A stretch of DNA of 64,000 nt from Blattabacterium cuenoti (GCF_014251815.1 NZ_CP059202.1:496001-560000); one strand, 5' to 3'. Positions 36,378 to 44,781 are shown, numbered from the stretch's first letter. Notes: a model not told the origin generated them from the letters alone. Translations and numbers: made by a program.

Positions 36378-37237
36378 GACAACTTAAAATTACTAAACAA
36401 GTAACAAATCGGGAATCCGAATCGTTAGACAAATACCTTCATGAAATAGGTAAAATACCATTATTAACTCCAGAAGAAGAAGTAGAATACGCTCGTAGAG
36501 CAAGAGAAGGGGATGCTAGCGCTATAGATAAACTTGTCAATGCAAACTTACGTTTTGTTGTTTCTGTAGCCAAACAATATCAAAATCAAGGATTAAGTTT
36601 ATGTGATTTGATTAATGAAGGAAATTTAGGTTTAATTAAAGGAATATTACGTTTTGATGAAACAAGAGGTTTTAAATGTATATCTTATGTAGTCTGGTGG
36701 ATTAGACAAGCAATTTTACAAGCTATTGCAGAACAATCACGTTCTATTAGACAACCTACAAATAAATTAGCTTTATTAAATAAAATATTGAAAACTCTTG
36801 CTCAATTAGAGCAAGAATTACAAAGAACTCCTTCTGCAAGAGAAATAGCAGAATATTTAGATATGAATGAAAAAGATGTTGAAGAGTCTATAAAAAATTC
36901 GGGAAGACATGTTTCAATGGATGCTCCATTGATAGAAGGAGAAGATTCTAATTTATATGATTTAGTTCGATCTGATGAATCTCCTCGTCCAGATGAACAC
37001 TTAGAAAAAGAATCTTTACGTAAAGACATAAAAAGAATTTTAGAAACTTTAAGTGAAAGAGAACGTCGTGTAATCATTTTACATTTCGGATTAAATGGAT
37101 CCCCTCCTATGACTTTAGAAGAAGTAGGACAATCTTGCGATTTAACAAGAGAACGTGTTCGACAAATTGAAAGTATAGCTTTAAAAAGATTAAAACATTC
37201 TTCTAGAAGCAAAATATTAAAACCTTATTTAGGATAG
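36374..37237 (+). CDS. rpoD: Primary RNA polymerase sigma factor (sigma-A/RpoD)
   Basis: Housekeeping sigma factor. 287 residues: region 1.2 (ESLDKYLHEIGKIPLLTPEE), region 2 with the promoter-melting stretch CISYVVWWIRQAILQAI, region 3 (MNEKDVEESI…), and the region 4 helix-turn-helix LTRERVRQIES. It lacks region 1.1, as is normal in Bacteroidetes, and recognises the unusual TTG/TAnnTTTG promoters. Four such elements are found in this window. Overlaps pnp by 4 bases. Full length for the lineage. Confidence 0.97.
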   Translation: MRQLKITKQVTNRESESLDKYLHEIGKIPLLTPEEEVEYARRAREGDASAIDKLVNANLRFVVSVAKQYQNQGLSLCDLINEGNLGLIKGILRFDETRGFKCISYVVWWIRQAILQAIAEQSRSIRQPTNKLALLNKILKTLAQLEQELQRTPSAREIAEYLDMNEKDVEESIKNSGRHVSMDAPLIEGEDSNLYDLVRSDESPRPDEHLEKESLRKDIKRILETLSERERRVIILHFGLNGSPPMTLEEVGQSCDLTRERVRQIESIALKRLKHSSRSKILKPYLG

Positions 37238-37248
37238 TATAATGAATG

Positions 37249-37322
37249 CGACCTCGAAGGGATTCGAACCCATAATCTTCTGATCCGTAGTCAGATGCTC
37301 TATCCAATTAAGCTACGAGGCC
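37249..37322 (-). tRNA. tRNA-Arg(ACG)
   Basis: A 74-base cloverleaf without encoded CCA. Acceptor stem GGCCTCG pairs with CGAGGTC, with one G-U. The anticodon stem TCTGA/TCAGA encloses CTACGGA, giving anticodon ACG, and the T-arm has GGGTTCGAATCCC. A34 is presumably deaminated to inosine to read CGU, CGC and CGA. It lies between convergent rpoD and tpiA with its own promoter. Confidence 0.95.
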
Positions 37323-37338
37323 CCTTATACAAATTATA

Positions 37339-37367
37339 CAAATATAATCATAATACACATAATACAA
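37339..37367 (-). promoter_or_regulatory. Promoter of tRNA-Arg
   Basis: On the minus strand: TTG (37365-37367), 18 bases, then TATATTTG (37339-37346), a full match to TTG-(17-23)-TAnnTTTG. The -7 box ends 16 bases before the tRNA 5' end, giving a leader of about 10 bases. Confidence 0.7.
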
Positions 37368-37376
37368 TACAATATA

Positions 37377-38135
37377 TTATGATTGAATTATTTTTAATAA
37401 TTTTTCTAGTTCAAGTGATGACTTTCCTACAAGTCCTCCATCTATGTCTTTTTGAGAAAAAAGATTTTTTGCATTAAGATCATTAATACTTCCTCCATAT
37501 AAAATAGATACTTTATCAGAGATATTTTTTCCATATTTATCAAAAAATAAAGAACGAATAAATTCATGCATAGTCTGAGCCTGTTCAATAGTAGCAGTTT
37601 CTCCTGTTCCAATTGCCCATATTGGTTCATATGCTATATAAAAAGATTTTACTTCATCAGAAGTACAATGAAAAACAGTTTCTTTTAATTGGGTTTTAAC
37701 AATATCAAATTGTTTATTATTAGATCTTTCTAAAGATGATTCTCCTACACAAAAAATAATATTGAAATTATATTTCAATGCTATTTTTATTTTTTCTAAT
37801 AAAATATTTTCTTTTTCAAAAAAAAATTCTCTTCTTTCACTATGTCCTAATATAACGTTTTGAACTCCTATAGACTTTAACATATAAGCTGATACTTCTC
37901 CTGTATAAGAGCCTTTATCTTTATGATGAATATTTTGAGCTGCAATATTTAAAGTTGTTCCTTGTAATATTTGATTCGAAATATGTAAGAAGGGAAAAGA
38001 AGGAGATATAATAATTTTTTTATTATGATTTATTTTTCTTTCAAAAACAATTTTTAAAAAATTTCTAATAAAAGAAGTTGTTTCATGAAAGTCATAATTC
38101 ATTTTCCAATTTGCAATAACAACTTTTTGTCTCAC
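37377..38135 (-). CDS. tpiA: Triosephosphate isomerase
   Basis: Interconverts dihydroxyacetone phosphate and glyceraldehyde-3-phosphate. 252 residues, TIM barrel. Catalytic residues N9 and K11 in ANWKMN, H98 in GHSERR and E170 in YEPIWAIGTGE are present. The GTG at 38135 gives the family-like start MRQKVVIANWK. A near copy of the start region, ATGAGACAAAAA, occurs 25 bases upstream out of frame (ATG at 38160). First gene of the conserved set tpiA–DUF1599–folP in Bacteroidetes, although folP is divergent here. Confidence 0.96.
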   Translation of the reverse strand: MRQKVVIANWKMNYDFHETTSFIRNFLKIVFERKINHNKKIIISPSFPFLHISNQILQGTTLNIAAQNIHHKDKGSYTGEVSAYMLKSIGVQNVILGHSERREFFFEKENILLEKIKIALKYNFNIIFCVGESSLERSNNKQFDIVKTQLKETVFHCTSDEVKSFYIAYEPIWAIGTGETATIEQAQTMHEFIRSLFFDKYGKNISDKVSILYGGSINDLNAKNLFSQKDIDGGLVGKSSLELEKLLKIIQS

Positions 38136-38215
38136 TTTTGTTTTGTTTTTTTTGTCTCATTTTTGTTACAAGAATACAAGAAAAATATAAATATTATAAA
38201 TATAAAATTGAATTT

Positions 38216-38716
38216 TTATTGAAAATTTCTTTTCAAGATAAAAATAATTTCAACTAATGTTTGAAAACAAAATTTTTCTAATTCTTTTATAAAAAACTTT
38301 TTTTGATTCATTTTTAATGATAAAATATTTTCTAAAATGCTGTTTAAGGAAAAATTATTGAAAGTTTTATTCTTTCTATCTGTATAAATTTTTATTTTTT
38401 TCAATTTTTCATTATAAATTAAGATCACATCATGATGTGATATATCGTGTAAATGTGATGTAAAAGAAATGTCCATTTTTATTAAAAAAATTATTAAATA
38501 ATTTATAATATCTATATACGTATCTGTTATCTTTTCTTCTTTAATTTTTTGATATCCTTTTGACTGAATATTTTTTATACGGATTAGTTTAATCAAAATT
38601 TGATCTATTATAGAACAATTGTGAAAAAATTTCCATGATAAACCATAATCTATTAGTTTTTCTAAAAAAAGTTTTTTACATTTTTGTAAAATAGAATCAA
38701 TAGATGAAAAATTCAT
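38216..38716 (-). CDS. DUF1599 domain protein (nucleotide modification-associated domain)
   Basis: 166 residues, cytoplasmic and helical. The N-terminal ILQKCKKLFLEKLIDYGLSW and following LIRIKNIQ match DUF1599, a domain found beside tpiA in Bacteroidetes and elsewhere linked to modified-nucleotide enzymes. In this copy the second half is degraded in conservation and lysine-rich. The role is unknown; the constant genomic position is the only strong clue. It is upstream of tpiA on the same strand by 80 bases and divergent from folP. Confidence 0.8.
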   Translation of the reverse strand: MNFSSIDSILQKCKKLFLEKLIDYGLSWKFFHNCSIIDQILIKLIRIKNIQSKGYQKIKEEKITDTYIDIINYLIIFLIKMDISFTSHLHDISHHDVILIYNEKLKKIKIYTDRKNKTFNNFSLNSILENILSLKMNQKKFFIKELEKFCFQTLVEIIFILKRNFQ

Positions 38717-38765
38717 ATCATTTCATTTGATTTTACAATAAATTACAAATAAATAAGTTTTTTCA

Positions 38766-39599
38766 ATGATAATTAATTGTGCTGGCACTTTATTGCATTT
38801 AAAAGAACCCAAAATAATGGGAATAGTCAATTTAACTCCTGATTCGTTTTATGATGGGGGAAAACTATGTTCCAAATATAATCTATTACAACATATAGAA
38901 ACTTTATTAAATGAAGGTAGTGATTTTATAGATGTTGGAGGATGTTCAACGCGACCAGGATCAAAATTTATAACAGAAAAGGAAGAAATAAAAAGAATAA
39001 CAGAGCCTATTCGTGTAATTATGAAAAATTTTCCAAATTCTAAAATATCTATAGATACATTTCGGAGTGAAGTAGCTAGAATAGCAGTAGAAGAAGGAGC
39101 TGTGATGATAAATGATATATCAGGAGGAGTATTAGATGAAAATATGTTTTCTTTGTTAGGAAAGCTTAAAATCCCATACATATTAAATCACATGAAAGGA
39201 ATTCCTGAAAACATGCAGGAAAAACCATACTATCATGAAAACATAATAACGGAAATAAATAATTTCTTTTCTGAAAAAATTTTTTTATTAAAAAAATATG
39301 GAATTCGAGATATTATTTTAGATCCTGGATTTGGTTTTGGAAAAACGTTAGAACATAATTTTCAATTATTAAAACATCTATCTTTATTAGGATATCAAGA
39401 TTATCCAATTTTAGTTGGTATTTCTAGAAAATCTATGATAAAACTCATTTTAAAAACCTCTTACGAAAAATCATTAAATGCAACTTCTATTCTTCACACT
39501 ATAGCACTTTTAAATGGATCTAAGTTTTTGCGTGTTCATGATGTAAAAGAAGCTGTAGAATGCATTAAATTAGTACAATATTATAGAAAAATTTTATAA
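38766..39599 (+). CDS. folP: Dihydropteroate synthase
   Basis: Joins p-aminobenzoate to dihydropterin pyrophosphate in folate synthesis; the target of sulfonamides. 277 residues, TIM barrel. Pterin-site motifs are intact: IMGIVNLTPDSFYDGG (~18-33), VGGCSTRPGS (~58-67) and DPGFGFGKTLEHN (~183-195). This shows that folate is made rather than obtained whole. Followed after a 45-base gap by the diadenylate cyclase, a conserved pairing in the phylum. Confidence 0.96.
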   Translation: MIINCAGTLLHLKEPKIMGIVNLTPDSFYDGGKLCSKYNLLQHIETLLNEGSDFIDVGGCSTRPGSKFITEKEEIKRITEPIRVIMKNFPNSKISIDTFRSEVARIAVEEGAVMINDISGGVLDENMFSLLGKLKIPYILNHMKGIPENMQEKPYYHENIITEINNFFSEKIFLLKKYGIRDIILDPGFGFGKTLEHNFQLLKHLSLLGYQDYPILVGISRKSMIKLILKTSYEKSLNATSILHTIALLNGSKFLRVHDVKEAVECIKLVQYYRKIL

Positions 39600-39644
39600 T
39601 TCATTAATAACTTTTATATTATTTTTTCGTGAAGCTTTTTTTCA

Positions 39645-40415
39645 TTGTTATATTTATTGAAAATTTATTTCATTGATATTTTAGATATTTTTCTAGTAAC
39701 CATTATATTATTTCAAGTATACAGATTGGTTTATAAAACTGCTGCTTTAAATATTTTTTATGGGATCATTGCAACTTTTATCTTCTGGAAAGTAGTAGAA
39801 ATTTACAAAATGAAACTTCTTAGCATAGTTATAAGTGCTTTCTTCAAAGGAGGTTTTTTAGCTTTGATTATTGTATTTCAACCAGAAATTAGAAAATTTC
39901 TTCTCATTGTAGGAAGCAAAATTTTTTTCAAAAAATTTATATTTTCTCTTTTTAAGAAATCAGGGGTTTCTATTAAAACTGAAACTATAGATAGCATAGT
40001 AAATGCTTGTGCTATTTTTTCAGGGGATAAGACAGGAGTTTTAATTGTTATTCAATTACATCAAGATTTAAAAGAGTTTATCCAAAATGGAGATGAAATG
40101 GATGCTAAAGTTAATATTTCTATTTTAGAAAGTATTTTCTATAAAAACAGTCCATTACATGATGGAGCTGTAGTTATTACAGGAAACAGAATAATAAAAA
40201 CAAGAGCGATACTTCCTGTTTCTTACAATAAAGAGATTCCATCTCGTTTGGGGTTACGACATAGAGCTGCTATTGGATTATCTGAAAAAACGGATGCTAT
40301 ATGTCTTGTTATATCGGAAGAAACAGGTTACATTTCTTATATAAAGGACCAAAAAAGAACTGTTATTACTAATATTAATAATTTAAAAATGAAACTTGAA
40401 GAAGATTTACTTTAA
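39645..40415 (+). CDS. cdaA: Diadenylate cyclase, CdaA type
   Basis: Makes the second messenger cyclic di-AMP from two ATP. 256 residues: three membrane helices (~10-28, 36-52, 58-78), a short linker, then the DisA_N catalytic domain with LHDGAVVITG (DGA 173-175) and RLGLRHRAAIG (RHR 205-207), both needed for catalysis. The TTG at 39645 is taken as start; TTG at 39657 is also possible. In other bacteria c-di-AMP controls potassium and wall homeostasis. It sits between folP and murF, the flavobacterial order. Confidence 0.93.
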   Translation: MLYLLKIYFIDILDIFLVTIILFQVYRLVYKTAALNIFYGIIATFIFWKVVEIYKMKLLSIVISAFFKGGFLALIIVFQPEIRKFLLIVGSKIFFKKFIFSLFKKSGVSIKTETIDSIVNACAIFSGDKTGVLIVIQLHQDLKEFIQNGDEMDAKVNISILESIFYKNSPLHDGAVVITGNRIIKTRAILPVSYNKEIPSRLGLRHRAAIGLSEKTDAICLVISEETGYISYIKDQKRTVITNINNLKMKLEEDLL

Positions 40416-40442
40416 TTAGTTTTTCAGAAAAAAATGTTATTT

Positions 40443-41753
40443 ATGAATATTCAAAGTATATATCAGTTATATTCTATTTCTTCCGGAATAGAAATAAACA
40501 GTAAAAGAGTTAAAAAAGGATCTATTTTTGTAGCTTTGAAAGGAAAAAATTTTGATGGGAATCAATTCGCATATGAGGCGATTTTAAATGGAGCAATATT
40601 AGCTGTAGTCGATAACAAAAAATATGCGTTATGCAAGAAAATTATTTTTGTATATAACACATTATGTTTTCTACATGAATTAGCAATGTATCACAGATGC
40701 AGACTCCATCACATCCCTATCATAGCTATAACTGGAAGTAATGGAAAAACCACAACAAAAGAACTTATTGCAACTATTCTTTCTAAGAAATATAATAAAG
40801 TTCATTATACAAAAAATAATTTCAATAATCATATAGGAATTCCACTAACTATATTATCGATGCCTGTCGATACACAAATATCTGTAATGGAAATTGGAGC
40901 AAACCATGAAAAAGAAATAGAAAAAATGTGTTATATCATTGATCCAGATTATGGATATATTACAAATTTTGGAATAGCTCATTTAGAAGGATTTAAAAGT
41001 GTAAAAGGAATTATACGTAGTAAGTTGGAGTTATATAGTTTTTTAAGAAAAAAAAATAAAGTTGTGTTTATAAACGGAGACGATCCTATCCAATTATCTA
41101 ATAGTATAGGAATGAAAAGATATATTTTTTCAGAAAAAAAAAAAAAACCGGATATAAATACGGATATAAATATTGAATATTTATGGACTAAAAATAGTCT
41201 AAAATCTATTTTATACGTTAAAAACATAAAAATTGTTTCTTCTTTAGTAGGAGATTATAATTTATATAATATAGCTTCATCTATAACTATTGGAATATAT
41301 TTTAAAGTTTCTTTAAAAGAAATAAAAGAAGCAGTGGAAGAATACGTACCTAATAATTACCGTTCTCAAATTTTTATAAAAAAGAATACAAAAATTCTTG
41401 TAGATTGTTATAATGCAAATCCAACTAGTATGATAAAAGCTCTTGCTTTTTTTAACAACATACAAGGAAATAAAATTACAATATTAGGGGATATGCTAGA
41501 GCTAGGATTAGTTTCTAATAATGAACATGAGAAAATTATTTCTTTTATTATAGAAAAGAGCAACATTAACATAGCTTTTCTAATTGGGAATATTTTTTTT
41601 AATACTAAAAATACGTCTCACAAAATAAAAAAATTTATGAATAAAAAAAATTTTGTTGAGTGTATTCAAAAATATTCTATTCAAAAAATGGATTATATTC
41701 TTATTAAAGGATCTAGAAAAATTGGACTAGAAAGCCTTATTGATTTAATTTAA
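40443..41753 (+). CDS. murF: UDP-N-acetylmuramoyl-tripeptide–D-Ala-D-Ala ligase
   Basis: Adds D-Ala-D-Ala (from Ddl) to the peptidoglycan precursor. 436 residues from ATG 40443; ATG 40434 would add three residues. Mur ligase fold with ATP loop AITGSNGKTTTKE (~96-108), NNHIGIPLTIL, and the C-terminal DCYNANPTSMIKAL. A 14-A run (41134-41147) and a 12-base near-repeat beside it fall in frame in a surface loop (EKKKKPDINTDIN). The frame is intact despite the tract. Confidence 0.95.
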   Translation: MNIQSIYQLYSISSGIEINSKRVKKGSIFVALKGKNFDGNQFAYEAILNGAILAVVDNKKYALCKKIIFVYNTLCFLHELAMYHRCRLHHIPIIAITGSNGKTTTKELIATILSKKYNKVHYTKNNFNNHIGIPLTILSMPVDTQISVMEIGANHEKEIEKMCYIIDPDYGYITNFGIAHLEGFKSVKGIIRSKLELYSFLRKKNKVVFINGDDPIQLSNSIGMKRYIFSEKKKKPDINTDINIEYLWTKNSLKSILYVKNIKIVSSLVGDYNLYNIASSITIGIYFKVSLKEIKEAVEEYVPNNYRSQIFIKKNTKILVDCYNANPTSMIKALAFFNNIQGNKITILGDMLELGLVSNNEHEKIISFIIEKSNINIAFLIGNIFFNTKNTSHKIKKFMNKKNFVECIQKYSIQKMDYILIKGSRKIGLESLIDLI

Positions 41754-41766
41754 ATTCTTTTTTTAC

Positions 41767-41796
41767 TTGCATTTTGAATCTTAAAGATTAAATTTG
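41767..41796 (+). promoter_or_regulatory. Promoter of pdhA, with spacer palindrome
   Basis: TTG (41767-41769), 19 bases, then TAAATTTG (41789-41796): a full match to TTG-(17-23)-TAnnTTTG, 29 bases before the pdhA ATG. The spacer holds the palindrome AATCTT-A-AAGATT (41777-41789), ending on the first base of the -7 box, where a regulator could interfere. Confidence 0.65.
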
Positions 41797-41825
41797 TATA
41801 CAATGATTTCATAAAATTTTTCTTC

Positions 41826-42830
41826 ATGAAAAAAATCACCCCAAAAACCTACATAAAGTGGTTCAGAGATATGTATTTTTGGAGAAAATTTGAGGACAAA
41901 TGCCGTTCCCTATATTTAAAACAAAAAATTAGAGGATTTTTACATTTGTATAATGGACAAGAAGCAATCCCCGCTGGATTAACTCATGCAATGGATTTAT
42001 CTAAAGATAATATTATAACCGCTTACAGATGTCATATTCTTCCTATTTCTATGGGGGTTGATCCAAAAAAAATAATGGCGGAACTTTTAGGAAAAAAAAC
42101 AGGAACTTCTCATGGAATGGGGGGGTCTATGCATATTTTTAGTAGAAAACACCATTTTTATGGTGGACATGGAATTGTAGGTGGACAAATCCCGTTAGGG
42201 GCTGGAATCGCTTTTGCTGATAAGTATTTTGATAGAAAAGCTGTAACTTTAACTATTATGGGTGATGGAGCTGTTAGACAAGGATCTTTACATGAAACAT
42301 TTAATATGGCTATGATATGGAAACTTCCTGTTGTATTTGTATGTGAAAATAATCAATATGCTATGGGGACTTCCGTTAAAAGAAGTAGTAATATAGAGGA
42401 AATTTATGAGATAGGAAGATCTTATGGAATGCCTTCCTATCCTGTGGATGGAATGGATCCAGAGAAAATAGCACAATCTGCTTCTGCAGCTATAGAAAGA
42501 GCAAGAAAAGGAGAGGGGGCTACTTTTTTAGATATAAAAACTTATAGATATAGAGGTCATTCTATGTCTGATTCTGAGTTATATCGGAGTAAAGAAGAAA
42601 TTTATTCATACAAAAAAAAAGATCCCATTTTAAAATTAAAAAGTATTATTATTCGGAATGAATGGGAAACCATAGAAAATTTAAATTTTATAGAAAATGA
42701 AGTAAAAAAAAAGGTAGAATACTGTGTTGAATTTGCAGAAAATTCAGATTTTCCTTCTTTAGAAGAAATGTATGATGTTGTTTATCATGAAAAAAATTAT
42801 CCTTTTATAGATAAAGTTTTCTACTCATAA
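41826..42830 (+). CDS. pdhA: Pyruvate dehydrogenase E1 component alpha subunit
   Basis: Thiamine-diphosphate-dependent decarboxylation of pyruvate, as a heterodimer with PdhB. 334 residues. The ThDP/Mg motif MGDGAVRQGSLHETFN…CENN (~140-175) is intact, and YRYRGHSMSDSELYRS (~239-254) forms the conserved loop near the active site. PdhB is not adjacent, which is usual in Flavobacteriia; it must be elsewhere. Followed after 47 bases by pdhC. Confidence 0.96.
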   Translation: MKKITPKTYIKWFRDMYFWRKFEDKCRSLYLKQKIRGFLHLYNGQEAIPAGLTHAMDLSKDNIITAYRCHILPISMGVDPKKIMAELLGKKTGTSHGMGGSMHIFSRKHHFYGGHGIVGGQIPLGAGIAFADKYFDRKAVTLTIMGDGAVRQGSLHETFNMAMIWKLPVVFVCENNQYAMGTSVKRSSNIEEIYEIGRSYGMPSYPVDGMDPEKIAQSASAAIERARKGEGATFLDIKTYRYRGHSMSDSELYRSKEEIYSYKKKDPILKLKSIIIRNEWETIENLNFIENEVKKKVEYCVEFAENSDFPSLEEMYDVVYHEKNYPFIDKVFYS

Positions 42831-42844
42831 GAAACACAAACATA

Positions 42845-42873
42845 CATAAAAAAAACATAAAAAAAACATAAAA
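42845..42873 (+). repeat. Tandem CATA(A)n repeat between pdhA and pdhC
   Basis: Two exact 11-base units of CAT followed by eight A (42845-42855, 42856-42866) and a shortened third (42867-42873), ending 4 bases before the pdhC ATG. It fills most of the 47-base spacer and may be length-variable. No promoter is seen there. Confidence 0.8.
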
Positions 42874-42877
42874 CATA

Positions 42878-44074
42878 ATGGCAGAAATTATATCTATGCC
42901 CCAACTAAGCGATACAATGAAAGAGGGTACTGTAATAAAATGGAATAAAAAAGTAGGAGACAAAGTTTCAGAAGGGGATATTTTAGCTGAAATAGAAACA
43001 GATAAAGCGACTCAAGATTTTGAGATAGATATTAGTGGTGTTTTACTTTTTATTGGAGTTAAAGAAGGAGAAACTACACGTGTGAATGATGTGTTAGCAA
43101 TTATAGGAAATGAAGGCGAAGATATAAGTCATATTATTACAAAATTACAATCCCAAAAACATAAACAAAAAAGTTTAGAATTTGAATATAAAGAAACTAA
43201 AGAAATAAAAAAAGAAATAAAAAAGGAAAACGGAAACAAAAAAATATTCATCTCTCCCGTAGCAAAAAAAATGGCTAAAAAAATAGGAGTATCCATAGAT
43301 TGTATTAAAGGAAGTGGAGAATATGGAAGAATCATTAAAAGAGACATAGAGTTTTATGAAAAAACTCATATAAAGGAAAAGGAAGTGGAAAACATGAATT
43401 TTATGATTCATTCCTCTATGAGAAAAAAAATAGCAGAACATTTAAGCAAATCCAAATTTTCAGCCCCACATTATTATTTGTTTAGTGAAATAAATACGGA
43501 CAAATTAATTGAATTTAGAAAAAATTTAAATAATAAACTTTCTTCAGAAAATAAAATATCATTTAATGATATTATTATAAAAGCAGTGGCTCAGTCTTTG
43601 AGAAAACATCCTGATATGAATGTATCATGGAACGATGAAAAAATCATAATACATCCACATATTCATATTGGAGTAGCTGTAGCTATAAAAGATGGATTAA
43701 TAGTTCCAGTTATTAAAAATGCAGATCAAAAATCATTATCACAAATTTCAAAAGAAATTAGAGATAAAGCACTCCGTTCAAAATCAAAAAAAATACTACC
43801 AGAAGAAATAGAAAATAGTACTTTCACAGTTTCAAATTTAGGAATGTATGGAATAGAATCTTTTACTTCTATTATTAACATACCTAATACATCCATATTA
43901 TCTGTAGGATCTATTATGATTCGTCCAGTTGTTAGAGATAATAGAATCGAAATAGGAAATATAATGAAAATCACATTATCTTGTGATCATAGAATTATAG
44001 ACGGAACTAAAGGCAGTGAATATATTCATTCTCTTATAAATTTTTTAGAGGATCCTATCACTATATTAGTTTAA
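42878..44074 (+). CDS. pdhC: Pyruvate dehydrogenase E2, dihydrolipoamide acetyltransferase
   Basis: Core of the pyruvate dehydrogenase complex, moving acetyl groups from E1 to CoA. 398 residues. One lipoyl domain (1-78) with K43 in EIETDKATQDF, a charged linker rich in Lys/Glu (~85-120), a subunit-binding domain (ISPVAKKMAKKIGV, ~123-158), and a catalytic domain (~170-398) with H371 and D375 in CDHRIIDG. Only one lipoyl domain is kept. Its 3' end overlaps terC by 4 bases, tail to tail. Confidence 0.96.
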   Translation: MAEIISMPQLSDTMKEGTVIKWNKKVGDKVSEGDILAEIETDKATQDFEIDISGVLLFIGVKEGETTRVNDVLAIIGNEGEDISHIITKLQSQKHKQKSLEFEYKETKEIKKEIKKENGNKKIFISPVAKKMAKKIGVSIDCIKGSGEYGRIIKRDIEFYEKTHIKEKEVENMNFMIHSSMRKKIAEHLSKSKFSAPHYYLFSEINTDKLIEFRKNLNNKLSSENKISFNDIIIKAVAQSLRKHPDMNVSWNDEKIIIHPHIHIGVAVAIKDGLIVPVIKNADQKSLSQISKEIRDKALRSKSKKILPEEIENSTFTVSNLGMYGIESFTSIINIPNTSILSVGSIMIRPVVRDNRIEIGNIMKITLSCDHRIIDGTKGSEYIHSLINFLEDPITILV

Positions 44075-44781
44075 TCTTTATGTGTGTTTGTTCCTTTTCT
44101 TATCCATGACAAAAAAATAGGAAATATAAATATTGAAAAAATTAATAAGGAAAATATTTTTTCAGAAAAGAAAAATAAATTAGGAACATTTTTTTTTGAA
44201 AAAAAAACGAGTTTGATTCCTAGAATAATGATCACGAAAAAAGAAGAATGTTTCAATTCGGGAAACTTTTCCATTAATTGAACAAAAAATTGCGCAATTA
44301 ATCTCATTGATAAAATCCCTATACATACACCCAAAAAAATTAATATGATATTTTCTGATAAAGCAACAGAGGCAAAAATATTATCTATGGAAAAAGCTAA
44401 ATCCATTGTCTCTATAATGAAAATTATTTTCCAGAAAGAATTTGGAGCTTTTTCATTTTTTGTTGATATAGATTTTTTTTTGAAAAAGAAATGATTCAAT
44501 CCTACAAAAATTAAATAAATTCCTCCTAATGGTTTTAACCACCATATTTTTATTAATATAGAAGCAAATAATAGACATAGGATTCGAAAAAAATAAGCTC
44601 CAATAATTCCATATTTTATAGCTTTTTTTCTCTCTTTTTTTTTAAGATTTAGAATCATAGTGGCTAACATAGCGGCATTATCTATAGATAAAATACTTTC
44701 TATTAAAAATAAATTTCCTATAATAGAAATAGATAAAATAGGATGACGTACGATTTCTATAATATATTTTTCAATATTCAT
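44071..44781 (-). CDS. TerC family integral membrane protein
   Basis: 236 residues, about seven membrane helices. Two copies of the family motif with Asp are present: SILSIDNAAMLATM (~27-40) and AFSIDNIFASVAL (~131-143), in the halves of an inverted repeat. TerC proteins are linked to metal (manganese, calcium) efflux or metalation of secreted proteins in other bacteria; tellurite resistance is unlikely to be the point here. It lies 2 bases downstream of the ABC exporter gene on the same strand, so they are probably cotranscribed. Confidence 0.9.
   Translation of the reverse strand: MNIEKYIIEIVRHPILSISIIGNLFLIESILSIDNAAMLATMILNLKKKERKKAIKYGIIGAYFFRILCLLFASILIKIWWLKPLGGIYLIFVGLNHFFFKKKSISTKNEKAPNSFWKIIFIIETMDLAFSIDNIFASVALSENIILIFLGVCIGILSMRLIAQFFVQLMEKFPELKHSSFFVIIILGIKLVFFSKKNVPNLFFFSEKIFSLLIFSIFIFPIFLSWIRKGTNTHKD

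Noticed and set aside
36802-37212. 136-codon open frame opposite rpoD
   Set aside because: It is fully antisense to a conserved sigma factor, with no recognisable domain; long antisense frames arise easily here.
38783-38797. TGGCAC-TTTA-TTGCA, resembling a sigma-54 -24/-12 promoter near folP
   Set aside because: The GG to GC spacing is one base too short and the sequence lies inside the folP coding region (CAGTLLH), so it is probably coincidence.
38849-39181. 110-codon open frame opposite folP
   Set aside because: Antisense shadow of a conserved gene with no family resemblance.
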